Shown here one piece after another: positions 21,502 to 32,810 of a DNA stretch of 64,000 nt (its first letter is position 1; every line of letters starts with the position of its first letter). The stretch is from Clavibacter phaseoli (GTDB lineage: Bacteria; Actinomycetota; Actinomycetes; Actinomycetales; Microbacteriaceae), in assembly GCF_021922925.1 (NCBI RefSeq), contig NZ_CP040786.1, positions 1 to 64,000 of the forward strand, in the 5' to 3' direction. The notes below the pieces were generated by a model. That model searched no databases and was not told the origin of the DNA. It was given only the letters and a program-made list of their open reading frames with translations. Both the position numbers and the translations under genes were made by a program.

Positions 21502-21537
21502 GGCCGGCCGCCGTCGGCCGGGGAGGGAGCCGGCGCA

Positions 21538-22068
21538 TCACGCGGGCTGGGCGGCGATGCGCTCCTTGGCGACGTCGATCGCGAGCGCCGAGCTCTCCAG
21601 CTGGTCGCTCGGCAGGCCCTCGCGCGTGCGCAGCGTGTACGCGTCCTCGAAGTCGGAGAGCGCGAGGCGGTAGTCGCCCCGGTCGAAGTGCACCTTGCCG
21701 CGGTGCTGCAGGGCGAAGGCCTCCAGCGCGTACCACTCGTGCGCGCGGGCCTCGTCGACGCAGCCGCCGAGGTCCTGCAGCGCGATGTCGAGCTTGCCCT
21801 GGTACTGCTGCACCTGCGCGCGGCGGATGCGGCACGCGAGCAGCGTCTCCCGGTCGCCCGTGAAGCGCGCCTGGCGGACGGCCGCGTTCGCCATGTCCCA
21901 CGCCTCGTCGAGGCGGCCCAGCATGCGCAGCAGCGCGACCTTCTCGGTGATGGCCGAGAGGCTGCGGAGGGCCTCCAGCTGGTCCAGGCGCTCGCCGGCC
22001 GCCCGCAGGTCCACCTTCTCCCGGAGGGTATCCCTGTCGTAGCCGATGATGATCGCGGTGCCTGTCAC
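21538..22068 (-). CDS. Tetratricopeptide-repeat protein
   Basis: The 176-residue protein is all-helical with three to four TPR-like units: LEALRSLSAITEKVALLRMLGRLDEAWDMA, then RRAQVQQYQGKLDIALQDL and QHRGKVHFDRGDYRLALSDFEDAY. TPR arrays bind partner proteins; the partner is unknown. The GTG at 22068 is ten bases beyond the sugar-dehydrogenase stop. A TAATCT hexamer (22081-22076) seven bases before the start, within GATAATCT, may be a near-leaderless -10. Confidence 0.8.
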   Translation of the reverse strand: MTGTAIIIGYDRDTLREKVDLRAAGERLDQLEALRSLSAITEKVALLRMLGRLDEAWDMANAAVRQARFTGDRETLLACRIRRAQVQQYQGKLDIALQDLGGCVDEARAHEWYALEAFALQHRGKVHFDRGDYRLALSDFEDAYTLRTREGLPSDQLESSALAIDVAKERIAAQPA

Positions 22069-22078
22069 GAGGTAGAGA

Positions 22079-23263
22079 TTATCCCGCCTGGATCGGCATG
22101 AGCTCGACCCGGAGCAGCTTGTCGTCGCCCGCGCGCGGCGTCCCGCGCCCGTCGGTGTTGCCGGTGAGCATGCGCAGCGAGCCGTCGGGCGCGGCCTGCA
22201 CGTCGCGGATCCGCCCGAACTCGCGCGTGTAGAACTCGGTCACGCGGTCGTCCGGGATGGGGTCGGTGACCACCGCGCCCGGCCGGATCACCCAGAGGCG
22301 CTGGCCGCCGAGGCCCGCCATGAAGATGGTGTCACCGGTGATCGCGATGCCGCTCGGGCTCGCGTCGTCGGTGGCCCACTGGCGGACCGGGTCGATGTAC
22401 GCGTCGTCCGCGGCGTCGTCCGTCGCGCCCTCGACGACCGGCCAGCCGTAGTTCCCGCCGGGCTCGATGAGGTTCAGCTCGTCCCAGGTGTCCTGCCCGA
22501 ACTCCGCCGCCCAGAGGTTGCCCTCGGCGTCCCACGCGATGCCCTGCGGGTTGCGGTGGCCCATCGAGTAGACGGGCGATCCCGGGGTCGGGTTGTCCTC
22601 CGGCCCCTGGCCGTCGGGCGTGAGGCGGAGGATCTTGCCCGCGAGCGAGATCGGGTCCTGCGCGGCGTCGCGGAGGTTCGCGTCGCCGGTGGTGGCGTAG
22701 AGCATGCCGTCGGGGCCGAACGCGATGCGGCCGCCGTTGTGGGTCGTGTCGCGGGGGATCCCCGTCACGACGTCCTCGGCCGCCCCGAGCCCGAGCGAGC
22801 CCGGCTCGCCCGTCACGTCCATGCGCACGATGCGGTTGTCGGTGGAGCTCGTGAAGTACGCGTAGAGCTGCGTGCCGCCGTCGGCCTCGCGGGCCGCGAT
22901 CCCGAGGAGCCCGCCTTCGCCCTGCGGCCCCACGCCCGCGATCGTGCCCGCGACCCGCGTCGTGCCGTCGGCGAGCACCTCGACGATGCGCGAGGTGTCG
23001 CGCTCGCTGACGAGCAGGAACCCGGACGGCAGCTCCGCGACGGACCACGGGGAGACGAGGTCGGACGCGAGGGCGGTCGGGGTCCCGGACGGCGCGACGC
23101 CCGCCGGGTCGGCGCCCGTGCTGGTGGGGGAGGGCGCGGGCGGCTCGGTGGCGCGCACGTCCACGGGCGAGCCGTCGTCGTTGGTGCAGCCCGTCAGCGC
23201 GACGAGGGCGGCGAACCCGAGCGCGGCGACGCGCGCCGGGCGGGTGCGGGAGCGGCGGTTCAT
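22079..23263 (-). CDS. Lipoprotein PQQ-dependent sugar dehydrogenase (sorbosone/glucose type)
   Basis: The 394-residue protein has a lipoprotein signal with lipobox LTGC (Cys26) and then a six-bladed beta-propeller typical of soluble-glucose/aldose sugar dehydrogenases: GGLLGIA, THNGGRIAFGPDGMLYATTGDANL, SMGHRNPQGIAWD, EFGQDTWDELNLIEPGGNYGWP. The His, Arg and Asn residues in the HNGG and HRNPQ blocks are those that contact PQQ and substrate. It should act on the outer membrane face. No PQQ synthesis genes are in the window, so the cofactor may be acquired or a different one used. Confidence 0.88.
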   Translation of the reverse strand: MNRRSRTRPARVAALGFAALVALTGCTNDDGSPVDVRATEPPAPSPTSTGADPAGVAPSGTPTALASDLVSPWSVAELPSGFLLVSERDTSRIVEVLADGTTRVAGTIAGVGPQGEGGLLGIAAREADGGTQLYAYFTSSTDNRIVRMDVTGEPGSLGLGAAEDVVTGIPRDTTHNGGRIAFGPDGMLYATTGDANLRDAAQDPISLAGKILRLTPDGQGPEDNPTPGSPVYSMGHRNPQGIAWDAEGNLWAAEFGQDTWDELNLIEPGGNYGWPVVEGATDDAADDAYIDPVRQWATDDASPSGIAITGDTIFMAGLGGQRLWVIRPGAVVTDPIPDDRVTEFYTREFGRIRDVQAAPDGSLRMLTGNTDGRGTPRAGDDKLLRVELMPIQAG

Positions 23264-23309
23264 GGTGACTCCGGTGGTTCGGCGGGCGTCGTCGCCCGGG
23301 TGGGTCCGG

Positions 23310-24167
23310 TCAGGGCCTCGTCTGGAAGATGCTGCGGGCGGGGGAGGGCGACGGCACGGCGGTCTGGTCGGTGACGACGGAGGCGCCCGCGATGAAGTCG
23401 GCGAGCTCGCGCCCCTCGACGACCTTGGCGGGGTGCGGGCCGCCCGCGAGCAGGCGCGGCACGAAGTCGAGCGGCAGCGGGGTGGCGGACGCGGCGAAGA
23501 CGACGTTGCCGAACCGTCGGCCCTTCAGGACCTGCGTCTCGGCGAGGGCGGCCACGTGCGGCAGCACGTCCTGGATCGTCGCGGCCTGGCCGCGCGCGAA
23601 CGCGAGCCCGTGCCCGTCCGCGACGTTGACCGTCATGATCCCACCGGGCGCGAGGAAGGCCGCGGCCTCCGCGTGGAACTCGCGGCTCGTGATGTGGGCG
23701 GGCGTGCGCGCGCCGCTGAACACGTCGACCACGACGAGGTCGACGGATCCGCGGAGCCCCTGCGGCAGACGCCCCATCACCTCGCGCGCGTCGCCGTACC
23801 GCACGCGGATCGAGGCCTTCCGCGACCACGGCAGGTGCTCGCGCACCAGGTCGACGAGGTCCTGCTCGAGCTCGATGACCTGCTGGCGGGATCCGGGCCG
23901 GGTCGCCTCGACGTACCGCGGGATGGTGAGCGCTCCGGCGCCGAGGTGCAGCGCCGTGATGGGCTCGCCCGGGTCGCCGATGAGGTCGATGACGTGGCCC
24001 ATGCGCTGCACGTACTCGAAGAAGAGCTCGCCCGGGTCGTCCATGTTGACGTGCGACTGGGGGGTGCCGTCGACCACGAGCTGGTACGCGCCCGGCACGA
24101 ACCGGTCGGGCTCGATGACGGCCCGGTGCCCGCTCAGGGACAGGACGGTCGACGGGTGCTCGGGCAT
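23310..24167 (-). CDS. Spermidine-synthase-like methyltransferase-fold protein
   Basis: This 285-residue protein has a Rossmann AdoMet-type fold: [21 protein letters not shown] (nucleotide loop), [30 protein letters not shown] and [23 protein letters not shown]. That series matches polyamine aminopropyltransferases, particularly the actinobacterial branch often annotated 'fused MFS/spermidine synthase', but here without the membrane part. The exact product is uncertain; a spermidine synthase needs a decarboxylated AdoMet supply not seen here. TAGGCT six bases before the ATG indicates a leaderless mRNA. Confidence 0.75.
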   Translation of the reverse strand: MPEHPSTVLSLSGHRAVIEPDRFVPGAYQLVVDGTPQSHVNMDDPGELFFEYVQRMGHVIDLIGDPGEPITALHLGAGALTIPRYVEATRPGSRQQVIELEQDLVDLVREHLPWSRKASIRVRYGDAREVMGRLPQGLRGSVDLVVVDVFSGARTPAHITSREFHAEAAAFLAPGGIMTVNVADGHGLAFARGQAATIQDVLPHVAALAETQVLKGRRFGNVVFAASATPLPLDFVPRLLAGGPHPAKVVEGRELADFIAGASVVTDQTAVPSPSPARSIFQTRP

Positions 24168-24173
24168 CTCCTC

Positions 24174-24179
24174 AGCCTA
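24174..24179 (-). promoter_or_regulatory. Putative leaderless -10 element (TAGGCT)
   Basis: Minus-strand TAGGCT ends six bases before the ATG at 24167, in the 53-base gap after the MBL-fold gene. The six bases read GAGGAG, so they could also act as a ribosome site on read-through mRNA. Confidence 0.5.
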
Positions 24180-24220
24180 GGCGTCCGCCCCGTACCGGAG
24201 CCCGGCCGCCGGGCGACCCG

Positions 24221-24889
24221 TCACCAGCCGCGCGCGCGCCACGCGGCGAGGGACCCGCGCTCCGCGCCGAGCGTGGTCGAGTCGCCGTGGCCGGGGTGCA
24301 CGTACGCGTCGTCGGGGAAGCGCGCGAAGATCCGCTCCTCCACGTCGTCCATCAGCTGCCGGAACCGGCCCGCGTCGCCCTGCGTGTTCCCGACCCCGCC
24401 CGGGAAGAGCGAGTCGCCCGTGAACAGGTGCGTGCTGCCGTCGCCCGGCTGCAGCGCGAGCGCGACGCTGCCGGGCGTGTGCCCGCGGAGGGCGATCACC
24501 TCGAGCGTCACGCCGCCGAAGGCCACAGCGTCGCCGTGCGCGAGGCGCCGGTCGGCGTCGACGGGCAGGTCGCGGGCGTCGGCCTCGCCCACGGCGGACG
24601 ACGCGTCGGTGGCGTCGAGCACGGCCGCGAGGGCGCCGTGGTGGTCGCGGTGCCCGTGGGTCGTGACGACGACGGCGAGGCGCCCCACGGGATCCGGCTC
24701 CGCCACGAGGGCCAGCAGCCGGTCGACGTCGGCCGCCGCGTCGACGAGCAGGCGCTCGCCGGAGTCGAGGTCGGTGAGGAGGTACGCGTCGTTGTCCATC
24801 GGCCCGACGGAGGCCTTCCGGATCTCCACGTCACCCGCCCGGTGCACGTGCGAGGGGCCGCCGGGGGACACGTGCCAGGGTGCGCTCAT
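24221..24889 (-). CDS. MBL-fold metallo-hydrolase
   Basis: The 222-residue reading from the ATG at 24889 covers the whole metallo-beta-lactamase fold; the open frame further upstream crosses the promoter region and is not coding. The metal motif H-x-H-x-D-H is in [10 protein letters not shown], with later ligands His in LRGHTPGSV, Asp in [13 protein letters not shown] and His in HPGHGDS. The pattern resembles the glyoxalase-II-like hydrolase group widely found in actinobacteria. Substrate is unknown. It diverges from rpoB. Confidence 0.85.
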   Translation of the reverse strand: MSAPWHVSPGGPSHVHRAGDVEIRKASVGPMDNDAYLLTDLDSGERLLVDAAADVDRLLALVAEPDPVGRLAVVVTTHGHRDHHGALAAVLDATDASSAVGEADARDLPVDADRRLAHGDAVAFGGVTLEVIALRGHTPGSVALALQPGDGSTHLFTGDSLFPGGVGNTQGDAGRFRQLMDDVEERIFARFPDDAYVHPGHGDSTTLGAERGSLAAWRARGW

Positions 24890-24938
24890 GCCGGGAAGGC
24901 TACGCGCGCGGGGAGCCCCGCGATCAGGGCAGCCGGAC

Positions 24939-24968
24939 GTTATACACCGAGACACGCCGAGGATGCAA
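24939..24968 (-). promoter_or_regulatory. Promoter of the MBL-fold gene
   Basis: On the minus strand, TTGCAT (24968-24963) and TATAAC (24944-24939) are separated by 18 bases. The transcript would start near 24932, about 43 bases before the ATG. A second -10-like TAGCCT lies seven bases before the ATG. Confidence 0.5.
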
Positions 24969-24976
24969 GATTCCGC

Positions 24977-25005
24977 TGGACATGGCGCGTCGCGACCCGT
25001 ATGGT
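24977..25005 (+). promoter_or_regulatory. Promoter of rpoBC
   Basis: TGGACA (24977-24982), 17 bases, TATGGT (25000-25005). This is the best -35/-10 match upstream of rpoB, five of six and four of six against consensus with ideal spacing. Start near 25012, giving a leader of about 185 bases. Confidence 0.6.
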
Positions 25006-25195
25006 GATCCTTTGCGCTCCCACTCCCTTTTGCCTTCATATTGCGGTCGGTCATCGTGTGCGCTCGGGTCCATCCCGAGCCCATCCCGCGAGGTGTGGCG
25101 AGCAACTCCATCAGGATCGGCACGGGTCACGTCCCGGGTCGGTCTCGGCGTATCGACGACATCGGAGCCCGACGGGGCCCACGGAGGTAATTTCC

Positions 25196-28100
25196 TTGGC
25201 TGCTGCGCGCAACGCAACTCCCACTCCCCAGAACGGTCGCGACGCATCGCGGCTCTCGTTCGCGAAGATCACTGACACCCTCACCGTCCCCGACCTGCTC
25301 GCCCTGCAGACCGAGAGCTTCGACTGGCTCGTCGGCTCGGACGTCTGGAAGCGGCGCGTCGAGGAGGGCACGAAGCAGGGTCGCACCGACCTGGCGCTCA
25401 ACTCCGGCCTCGAGGAGATCTTCGAGGAGATCTCCCCCATCGAGGACCTGGGCGAGACCATGCAGCTCGGGTTCACGAACCCGTACCTCGAGGAGCAGAA
25501 GTACTCCATCGACGAGTGCAAGGAGCGCGGCAAGACCTACTCCGCTCCCCTCTACGTCGAGGCCGAGTTCATGAACCACCTCACGGGTGAGATCAAGACC
25601 CAGACGGTCTTCATGGGCGACTTCCCCCTCATGACGGAGAAGGGCACGTTCATCATCAACGGCACCGAGCGTGTCGTCGTGTCCCAGCTCGTCCGCTCGC
25701 CCGGCGTGTACTTCGAGCGCCAGCAGGAGAAGACCAGCGACAAGGACATCTACTCCGCCCGCGTCATCCCGTCCCGCGGCGCATGGCTCGAGTTCGAGAT
25801 CGACAAGCGCGACCAGGTCGGCGTGCGCATCGACCGCAAGCGCAAGCAGTCGGTCACGGTGTTCCTGAAGGCCCTCGGCCTCACCAGCGAGCAGATCCTG
25901 GAGGAGTTCAAGGGCGTCGCGTCCATCGAGCTCACGCTCGAGAAGGACTCCATCCTCACCAAGGAGGAGGCCCTCAAGGACATCTACCGCAAGCTCCGCC
26001 CGGGCGAGCAGGTCGCCGCCGAGGCCGCCCGCGCGCTGCTGGACAACTTCTACTTCAACCCGAAGCGCTACGACCTGGCGAAGGTGGGTCGCTACAAGAT
26101 CAACCGCAAGCTCGGCATCGACAAGCAGCTCACCGACTCGGTGCTGACGGTCGAGGACATCCTCGCGACCATCAAGTACCTAGTCTCGCTGCACGCGAAC
26201 GAGACGAAGATGAACGGCACGCGCGACGGCAAGCCCGTCGAGCTGCGCCTCGACGTGGACGACATCGACCACTTCGGCAACCGCCGCATCCGCGCGGTCG
26301 GCGAGCTCATCCAGAACCAGGTCCGCACCGGCCTGTCCCGCATGGAGCGCGTCGTCCGCGAGCGCATGACCACGCAGGACATCGAGGCCATCACGCCGCA
26401 GACCCTGATCAACGTGCGCCCCGTCGTCGCCGCGATCAAGGAGTTCTTCGGCACGAGCCAGCTGTCGCAGTTCATGGACCAGAACAACCCGCTCGCGGGT
26501 CTCACCCACAAGCGCCGCCTCTCGGCGCTCGGCCCGGGTGGTCTGTCCCGTGAGCGCGCCGGCGTCGAGGTCCGCGACGTCCACCCGTCGCACTACGGCC
26601 GCATGTGCCCCATCGAGACCCCGGAAGGCCCGAACATCGGCCTGATCGGCTCGCTGGCGTCGTTCGCCCGCATCAACTCGTTCGGCTTCATCGAGACCCC
26701 GTACCGTCGCGTCGTCGACGGCGTGGTCACCGAGCAGATCGACTACCTCACGGCCAGCGAGGAGGACGAGTTCCTCGTCGCCCAGGCCAACGCGCCCCTC
26801 ACGAAGGACTTCCGCTTCGCGGAGGACCGCGTCCTCGTCCGCCCCAAGGGCGGTGAGGTGGAGCTCGTCGCGAAGGAGAACGTCCACTACATGGACGTCT
26901 CCCCGCGCCAGATGGTGTCGGTCGCGACCTCGCTCATCCCGTTCCTCGAGCACGACGACGCGAACCGGGCCCTCATGGGCGCGAACATGCAGCGTCAGGC
27001 CGTCCCGCTGCTGCGCAGCGAGAGCCCGCTCGTCGGCACCGGCATGGAGGGCTACGCGGCGATCGACGCCGGCGACGTCCTCACCGCCGACGCCTCGGGC
27101 GTCGTGCAGGAGGTGTCGGCCGAGGTCGTCACCATCCAGCTCGACGAGGGCGGCACGCAGACCTACTACCTGCGCAAGTTCGACCGCTCCAACCAGGGCA
27201 CGAGCTACAACCACCGCGTCCTGGTCTCGGCCGGCGACCGCATCGAGGCCGGCGAGGTCATCGCCGACGGCCCCGCCACGGAGAACGGCGAGCTCGCGCT
27301 CGGCAAGAACCTGCTCGTCGCGTTCATGCCGTGGGAGGGCCACAACTTCGAGGACGCGATCATCCTGAGCCAGAACCTGGTCAAGGACGACACCCTCTCC
27401 TCCATCCACATCGAGGAGTACGAGGTCGACGCGCGCGACACCAAGCTCGGCAAGGAGGAGATCACCCGCGACCTCCCCAACGTCAGCCCGGAGCTGCTCG
27501 CCGACCTCGACGAGCGCGGCATCATCCGCATCGGCGCCGAGGTCCGCCCCGGCGACATCCTCGTGGGCAAGGTCACGCCGAAGGGCGAGACCGAGCTCAG
27601 CGCCGAGGAGCGCCTGCTGCGCGCGATCTTCAACGAGAAGAGCCGCGAGGTCCGCGACACGTCCCTGAAGGTGCCCCACGGCGAGCAGGGCACGATCATC
27701 GGCGTCAAGGTCTTCGACTCGCAGGACGGCGACGACGAGCTCGGCTCGGGCGTCAACCAGCGCGTCGTGGTGTTCATCGCGCAGAAGCGCAAGATCACCG
27801 AGGGCGACAAGCTGGCCGGCCGTCACGGCAACAAGGGCGTCATCTCCAAGATCCTGCCGGTCGAGGACATGCCGTTCCTCGCCGACGGGACCCCGGTCGA
27901 CGTCATCCTCAACCCGCTCGGCATCCCCGGCCGCATGAACTTCGGCCAGGTCCTGGAGACCCACCTCGGGTGGATCGCCAAGCAGGGCTGGGAGGTCGAG
28001 GGCAAGCCGAAGTGGGCCGAGCGCCTGCCGGACCACGCGCGCCAGGCCCCGGCCGGCACCAAGGTCGCCACCCCGGTGTTCGACGGAGCGCTCGAGGAGG

Positions 28101-28684
28101 AGATCGCCGGCCTGCTCGACTCGACGACGGTCACCCGCGACGGCGACCGCCTCATCGGGTCCAGCGGCAAGACGCGCCTGTTCGACGGCCGCTCCGGCGA
28201 GCCGTTCCCCGAGCCCGTCTCGGTCGGCTACATGTACATCCTGAAGCTGCACCACCTGGTGGATGACAAGATCCACGCGCGCTCGACGGGTCCCTACTCG
28301 ATGATCACGCAGCAGCCCCTGGGCGGTAAGGCCCAGTTCGGCGGCCAGCGGTTCGGCGAGATGGAGGTCTGGGCGCTCGAGGCCTACGGCGCCGCGTACG
28401 CGCTGCAGGAGCTCCTCACCATCAAGTCGGACGACATCCTCGGCCGCGTGAAGGTGTACGAGGCCATCGTCAAGGGCGAGAACATCCAGGAACCGGGTAT
28501 CCCCGAGTCCTTCAAGGTCCTGATCAAGGAGATGCAGTCCCTCTGCCTGAACGTCGAGGTCCTCTCGGCCGACGGCCAGGCGGTCAGCCTGCGCGACACG
28601 GATGACGAGGTCTTCCGCGCGGCGGAGGAGCTCGGCATCAACATCTCCACCCGCTTCGAGTCGTCCAGCATCGACGACATCTAA
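25196..28684 (+). CDS. rpoB: DNA-directed RNA polymerase subunit beta
   Basis: The subunit has 1162 residues from a TTG at 25196, which has GGAGGT seven bases upstream; an upstream-open frame reaching 24287 crosses the promoter and is rejected. Length fits actinobacterial RpoB. The rifampicin-binding region is at about 418-460 ([28 protein letters not shown]) and looks wild type, with the usual Asp, His and Ser residues. Later blocks GNKGVIS and [12 protein letters not shown] are conserved. It forms the catalytic core with RpoC. rpoC follows 48 bases downstream. Confidence 0.99.
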   Translation: MAAARNATPTPQNGRDASRLSFAKITDTLTVPDLLALQTESFDWLVGSDVWKRRVEEGTKQGRTDLALNSGLEEIFEEISPIEDLGETMQLGFTNPYLEEQKYSIDECKERGKTYSAPLYVEAEFMNHLTGEIKTQTVFMGDFPLMTEKGTFIINGTERVVVSQLVRSPGVYFERQQEKTSDKDIYSARVIPSRGAWLEFEIDKRDQVGVRIDRKRKQSVTVFLKALGLTSEQILEEFKGVASIELTLEKDSILTKEEALKDIYRKLRPGEQVAAEAARALLDNFYFNPKRYDLAKVGRYKINRKLGIDKQLTDSVLTVEDILATIKYLVSLHANETKMNGTRDGKPVELRLDVDDIDHFGNRRIRAVGELIQNQVRTGLSRMERVVRERMTTQDIEAITPQTLINVRPVVAAIKEFFGTSQLSQFMDQNNPLAGLTHKRRLSALGPGGLSRERAGVEVRDVHPSHYGRMCPIETPEGPNIGLIGSLASFARINSFGFIETPYRRVVDGVVTEQIDYLTASEEDEFLVAQANAPLTKDFRFAEDRVLVRPKGGEVELVAKENVHYMDVSPRQMVSVATSLIPFLEHDDANRALMGANMQRQAVPLLRSESPLVGTGMEGYAAIDAGDVLTADASGVVQEVSAEVVTIQLDEGGTQTYYLRKFDRSNQGTSYNHRVLVSAGDRIEAGEVIADGPATENGELALGKNLLVAFMPWEGHNFEDAIILSQNLVKDDTLSSIHIEEYEVDARDTKLGKEEITRDLPNVSPELLADLDERGIIRIGAEVRPGDILVGKVTPKGETELSAEERLLRAIFNEKSREVRDTSLKVPHGEQGTIIGVKVFDSQDGDDELGSGVNQRVVVFIAQKRKITEGDKLAGRHGNKGVISKILPVEDMPFLADGTPVDVILNPLGIPGRMNFGQVLETHLGWIAKQGWEVEGKPKWAERLPDHARQAPAGTKVATPVFDGALEEEIAGLLDSTTVTRDGDRLIGSSGKTRLFDGRSGEPFPEPVSVGYMYILKLHHLVDDKIHARSTGPYSMITQQPLGGKAQFGGQRFGEMEVWALEAYGAAYALQELLTIKSDDILGRVKVYEAIVKGENIQEPGIPESFKVLIKEMQSLCLNVEVLSADGQAVSLRDTDDEVFRAAEELGINISTRFESSSIDDI

Positions 28685-28732
28685 GCCCGCTCAAGACTTT
28701 CGACTCGAAGCTTTCCAAGGAGAGAAGGAAAA

Positions 28733-31700
28733 TTGCTCGACGTAACAACTTTCGATGAGCTGCGGATCGGCCTGGCCACGGCCGACGACATCCGCCGCTG
28801 GTCGCACGGTGAGGTCAAGAAGCCCGAGACCATCAACTACCGCACGCTGAAGCCCGAGAAGGACGGCCTCTTCGGAGAGCAGATCTTCGGACCCAGCCGC
28901 GACTGGGAGTGCTCCTGCGGCAAGTACAAGCGGGTGCGCTTCAAGGGAATCGTCTGCGAGCGCTGCGGCGTGGAGGTCACCAAGTCCGCGGTCCGCCGCG
29001 AGCGCATGGGCCACATCGAGCTCGCCGCGCCCGTCACGCACATCTGGTACTTCAAGGGCGTCCCGTCGCGCCTCGGCTACCTGCTCGACATGGCGCCGAA
29101 GGACCTCGAGAAGGTCATCTACTTCGCCGCCTACATGGTGATCAGCGTGGACGAGGATGCTCGCCACGAGGACATGCCCGGCCTCGAGAACGAGCTCCGG
29201 CTCGAGATCAAGACCCTGCAGGACCAGCGCGACAGCCAGATCGCCGAGCGCCTCGGGCGCCTGGAGACCGACCTGGCCGCGCTGGAGGCCGAGGGCGCCA
29301 AGAGCGACCAGAAGCGCCGCGCGAAGGACGGCGCCGAGAAGGAGATGGGTCAGACGCGCAAGGCGTTCGACGAGGACATCTCCCGTCTCGAGCGCGTCTG
29401 GGAGGAGTTCCGCAGCCTCAAGGTCGGCGAGCTCAAGCCCGAGGACGCCGTCTTCCACGAGCTGCAGGACCGCTTCGGCATCTACTTCGAGGCCCACATG
29501 GGCGCCGAGGCGATCCAGAAGCGCCTGGAGGCCTTCGACCTCGAGGCCGAGGGGGAGCTGCTCCGCGAGCAGATCGCCACCGGCAAGGGCCAGAAGAAGA
29601 TCCGCGCCATCAAGCGCCTGCGCGTCGTCAGCTCCTTCCTCGCGACCGGCAACTCGCCGGCAGCGATGGTGCTGCAGGTCGTCCCGGTCATCCCGCCGGA
29701 GCTGCGCCCGATGGTGCAGCTCGACGGCGGCCGCTTCGCGACCAGCGACCTGAACGACCTGTACCGCCGCGTGATCAACCGCAACAACCGCCTCCGTCGT
29801 CTGCTGGATCTCGGCGCCCCCGAGATCATCGTCAACAACGAGAAGCGCATGCTGCAGGAGGCCGTCGACGCGCTGTTCGACAACGGCCGCCGCGGGCGTC
29901 CCGTCACGGGCACCGGCAACCGCGCGCTCAAGTCCCTCAGCGACATGCTGAAGGGCAAGCAGGGCCGGTTCCGCCAGAACCTGCTCGGCAAGCGCGTGGA
30001 CTACTCGGGCCGCTCGGTCATCATCGTCGGACCGCAGCTCAAGCTGCACCAGTGCGGTCTGCCCAAGCAGATGGCGCTCGAGCTGTTCAAGCCGTTCGTC
30101 ATCAAGCGCCTGATCGACCTGAGCCACGCCCAGAACATCAAGGCCGCCAAGCGCATGGTCGAGCGCAGCCGCGGACAGGTCTGGGACGTGCTCGAGGAGA
30201 TCATCCGCGAGCGCCCCGTGCTGCTCAACCGCGCGCCCACGCTCCACCGTCTGGGCATCCAGGCGTTCGAGCCCCAGCTCGTGGAGGGCAAGGCCATCCA
30301 GCTGCACCCGCTCGTCTGCGCCGCGTTCAACGCGGACTTCGACGGCGACCAGATGGCCGTCCACCTGCCCCTGTCGGTCGAGGCCCAGGCCGAGGCGCGC
30401 ATCCTGATGCTCGCCTCGAACAACATCCTCAAGCCGTCGGACGGACGCCCGGTCACCCTGCCCACGCAGGACATGATCATCGGCCTGCACCACCTGACCA
30501 CCCTCAAGGAGGGCGTCGCCGGTGAGGGTCGCGCGTTCAGCTCGGTGGCCGAGGCCATCCTGGCGAAGGACCAGCTCTCGCTGGACCTCAACGCCAAGGT
30601 GCGCATCCGCCTGCACGACATCTACTTCGGCGAGGGCGAGGCGCCCGAGGGCGTCGAGCTCGACGAGAAGGGCAAGACCGTCGGCCCCGTGCTGCTCGAG
30701 ACCACCCTCGGTCGCGCGCTGTTCAACGAGACCCTGCCGGTCGACTACCCCTACATCGAGGCCGTCGCCGACAAGGGCAAGCTCTCCGAGATCGTCAACG
30801 ACCTCGCCGAGCGGTACCCGAAGGTGGAGGTCGCGGCAGCGCTCGACCGGATCAAGGACGCGGGCTTCTACTGGGCCACGCGCTCCGGCGTCACGGTCGC
30901 CCTCTCCGACGTGCTGACCCCGCCCACCAAGGCGGCCATCCTGTCGGGCTACGAGAAGCAGGCCGCCAAGGTCCAGGGCCAGTTCGAGAAGGGACTCACG
31001 ACGAACGCCGAGCGTCGTCAGGAGCTCATCGAGATCTGGAACAAGGCCACCGCCGAGGTCGCCAAGGCGATGGAGGACAACCTCCCCGCCGACAACAACA
31101 TCAACCGCATGGTGTCCTCCGGGGCACGAGGCAACTGGATGCAGGTCCGCCAGATCGCCGGCATGCGCGGCCTCGTGTCGAACCCGAAGGGCGAGATCAT
31201 CCCCCGCCCGATCGTCCACTCGTACCGCGAGGGCCTGACGGTGGCGGAGTACTTCATCTCCACCCACGGCGCCCGCAAGGGACTGGCCGACACCGCGCTG
31301 CGCACCGCCGACTCCGGGTACCTCACCCGTCGTCTGGTGGACGTGTCGCAGGACGTCATCATCCGCGAGGACGACTGCGGCACCGGTCGCGGTCTCGACC
31401 TGCCGATCGCCACGAAGGGCGCCGACGGCTCGTCCGTCCGCGACTCCAACGTGGAGAACTCGGTGTACGCCCGCTCGCTGGCCGCCGACGCGGTCAACGA
31501 GGCCGGCGAGGTCGTCGCCCCCGCGGGCAGCGACGTCGGCGACGTCATGATCGACCACCTCATCGCGGCCGGCGTGCACGAGATCAAGGTGCGCTCGGTC
31601 CTGACCTGCGAGTCCGCCGTCGGCGTGTGCGCGGCCTGCTACGGCCGCTCGCTCGCCACCGGCAAGCTCGTCGACATCGGCGAGGCCGTCGGCATCATCG

Positions 31701-32632
31701 CGGCCCAGTCGATCGGCGAGCCCGGCACGCAGCTCACGATGCGCACCTTCCACACCGGTGGTGTGGCATCGGCGGACGACATCACGCAGGGTCTGCCCCG
31801 CGTGCAGGAGCTCTTCGAGGCCCGCACCCCCAAGGGTGCGTCGCCCATCGCGGAGGCCGCCGGTCGCATCACGATCGAGGACACGGATCGCAGCCGCAAG
31901 GTGATCCTGACCCCGGACAACGGCGACGAGCCGCACATCTACCCGGTGCTCAAGCGCGCGACCCTCCTCGTCGAGGACGGCCAGCACGTCGAGCTCGGGC
32001 AGCAGCTGCACGTCGGCGCCATCGACCCGAAGGAGGTCCTCCGGGTCAAGGGCGTGCGCGAGGTGCAGAAGCACCTCGTGGGCGGTGTCCAGGGCGTCTA
32101 CCGCTCGCAGGGCGTCCCGATCCACGACAAGCACATCGAGGTCATCGTGCGGCAGATGCTGCGCAAGGTCACGGTCGTCGAGCACGGCGACACGGACCTC
32201 CTCCCCGGTGAGCTGGTCGACCGGGCCCGCTACAACGAGGTCAACCGCGCCACGCTGACGGAGGGCAAGAAGACCGCCTCCGCCCGCCAGGAGGTCATGG
32301 GCATCACCAAGGCCTCGCTCGCGACCGAGTCGTGGCTGTCGGCCGCGTCCTTCCAGGAGACGACCCGCGTGCTCACGCAGGCCGCCATGGAGGGCAAGTC
32401 CGACCCGCTGATGGGCCTCAAGGAGAACGTCATCATCGGCAAGCTGATCCCGGCCGGGACGGGGCTCGCGAAGTACCGCGACGTCACCGTCACCGCGACG
32501 GAGGAGGCCAAGGCCGAGCGCTACCCGAACCGCATCTTCACGGATGAGTCGGTGTTCAACGAGTCCGACCTGAGCTTCGTCGACTTCGACAGCTTCAGCT
32601 CGGACGACTACACGCCCGGCACCTACAACTAG
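28733..32632 (+). CDS. rpoC: DNA-directed RNA polymerase subunit beta'
   Basis: The 1299-residue protein starts at a TTG ([10 protein letters not shown]) with an AAGGAGAG ribosome site. Zinc site 1 has Cys60, Cys62, Cys75 and Cys78. The catalytic magnesium loop NADFDGDQM is near residue 532. A second zinc site is near residue 955 ([19 protein letters not shown]). The N-terminal third includes the charged actinobacterial insertion (about 140-230, [15 protein letters not shown]). It is co-transcribed with rpoB and ends at a strong terminator. Confidence 0.99.
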   Translation: MLDVTTFDELRIGLATADDIRRWSHGEVKKPETINYRTLKPEKDGLFGEQIFGPSRDWECSCGKYKRVRFKGIVCERCGVEVTKSAVRRERMGHIELAAPVTHIWYFKGVPSRLGYLLDMAPKDLEKVIYFAAYMVISVDEDARHEDMPGLENELRLEIKTLQDQRDSQIAERLGRLETDLAALEAEGAKSDQKRRAKDGAEKEMGQTRKAFDEDISRLERVWEEFRSLKVGELKPEDAVFHELQDRFGIYFEAHMGAEAIQKRLEAFDLEAEGELLREQIATGKGQKKIRAIKRLRVVSSFLATGNSPAAMVLQVVPVIPPELRPMVQLDGGRFATSDLNDLYRRVINRNNRLRRLLDLGAPEIIVNNEKRMLQEAVDALFDNGRRGRPVTGTGNRALKSLSDMLKGKQGRFRQNLLGKRVDYSGRSVIIVGPQLKLHQCGLPKQMALELFKPFVIKRLIDLSHAQNIKAAKRMVERSRGQVWDVLEEIIRERPVLLNRAPTLHRLGIQAFEPQLVEGKAIQLHPLVCAAFNADFDGDQMAVHLPLSVEAQAEARILMLASNNILKPSDGRPVTLPTQDMIIGLHHLTTLKEGVAGEGRAFSSVAEAILAKDQLSLDLNAKVRIRLHDIYFGEGEAPEGVELDEKGKTVGPVLLETTLGRALFNETLPVDYPYIEAVADKGKLSEIVNDLAERYPKVEVAAALDRIKDAGFYWATRSGVTVALSDVLTPPTKAAILSGYEKQAAKVQGQFEKGLTTNAERRQELIEIWNKATAEVAKAMEDNLPADNNINRMVSSGARGNWMQVRQIAGMRGLVSNPKGEIIPRPIVHSYREGLTVAEYFISTHGARKGLADTALRTADSGYLTRRLVDVSQDVIIREDDCGTGRGLDLPIATKGADGSSVRDSNVENSVYARSLAADAVNEAGEVVAPAGSDVGDVMIDHLIAAGVHEIKVRSVLTCESAVGVCAACYGRSLATGKLVDIGEAVGIIAAQSIGEPGTQLTMRTFHTGGVASADDITQGLPRVQELFEARTPKGASPIAEAAGRITIEDTDRSRKVILTPDNGDEPHIYPVLKRATLLVEDGQHVELGQQLHVGAIDPKEVLRVKGVREVQKHLVGGVQGVYRSQGVPIHDKHIEVIVRQMLRKVTVVEHGDTDLLPGELVDRARYNEVNRATLTEGKKTASARQEVMGITKASLATESWLSAASFQETTRVLTQAAMEGKSDPLMGLKENVIIGKLIPAGTGLAKYRDVTVTATEEAKAERYPNRIFTDESVFNESDLSFVDFDSFSSDDYTPGTYN

Positions 32633-32659
32633 GACAGCCGGCGCGTGAGCGCACGATGA

Positions 32660-32687
32660 GAAGGGCCCCGCTCCGGCGGGGCCCTTC
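32660..32687 (+). terminator. Terminator of rpoBC
   Basis: A perfect 12-bp stem, 32660-32671 against 32676-32687 (GAAGGGCCCCGC and its complement), with a TCCG loop, 27 bases after the rpoC stop and followed by a weak T/C tract. Confidence 0.85.
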
Positions 32688-32810
32688 CTCGTCCCCGGGG
32701 GCGCGTGTCGCGCGCCCCCGATCCATCCCGGGGCTCCCGGACCGGGCGTCCTCGCGGCGATACAGTGGGCGGACCCGGCTGTCGTCGACGCCGGGACCCG
32801 AGGAGGCGTC

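Larger units (their letters stand above)
24890..25195. other. Divergent control region between MBL-fold gene and rpoB
   Basis: These 306 bases are visibly richer in A and T than their surroundings and hold no credible gene. They contain one promoter for each direction and an rpoB leader of about 185 bases. rplJ and rplL, which often lie close upstream of rpoB, are not found here. Confidence 0.6.

Noticed and set aside
24287-25195. N-terminal extension of RpoB to 24287
   Set aside because: It would run through the MBL gene and both promoters. TTG 25196 with GGAGGT gives the normal RpoB beginning.
28691-32185. 1164-codon open frame on the minus strand opposite rpoC
   Set aside because: Shadow of rpoC; rich in Leu, Asp, Val and His without any domain. 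Long antisense frames are expected at this GC content.
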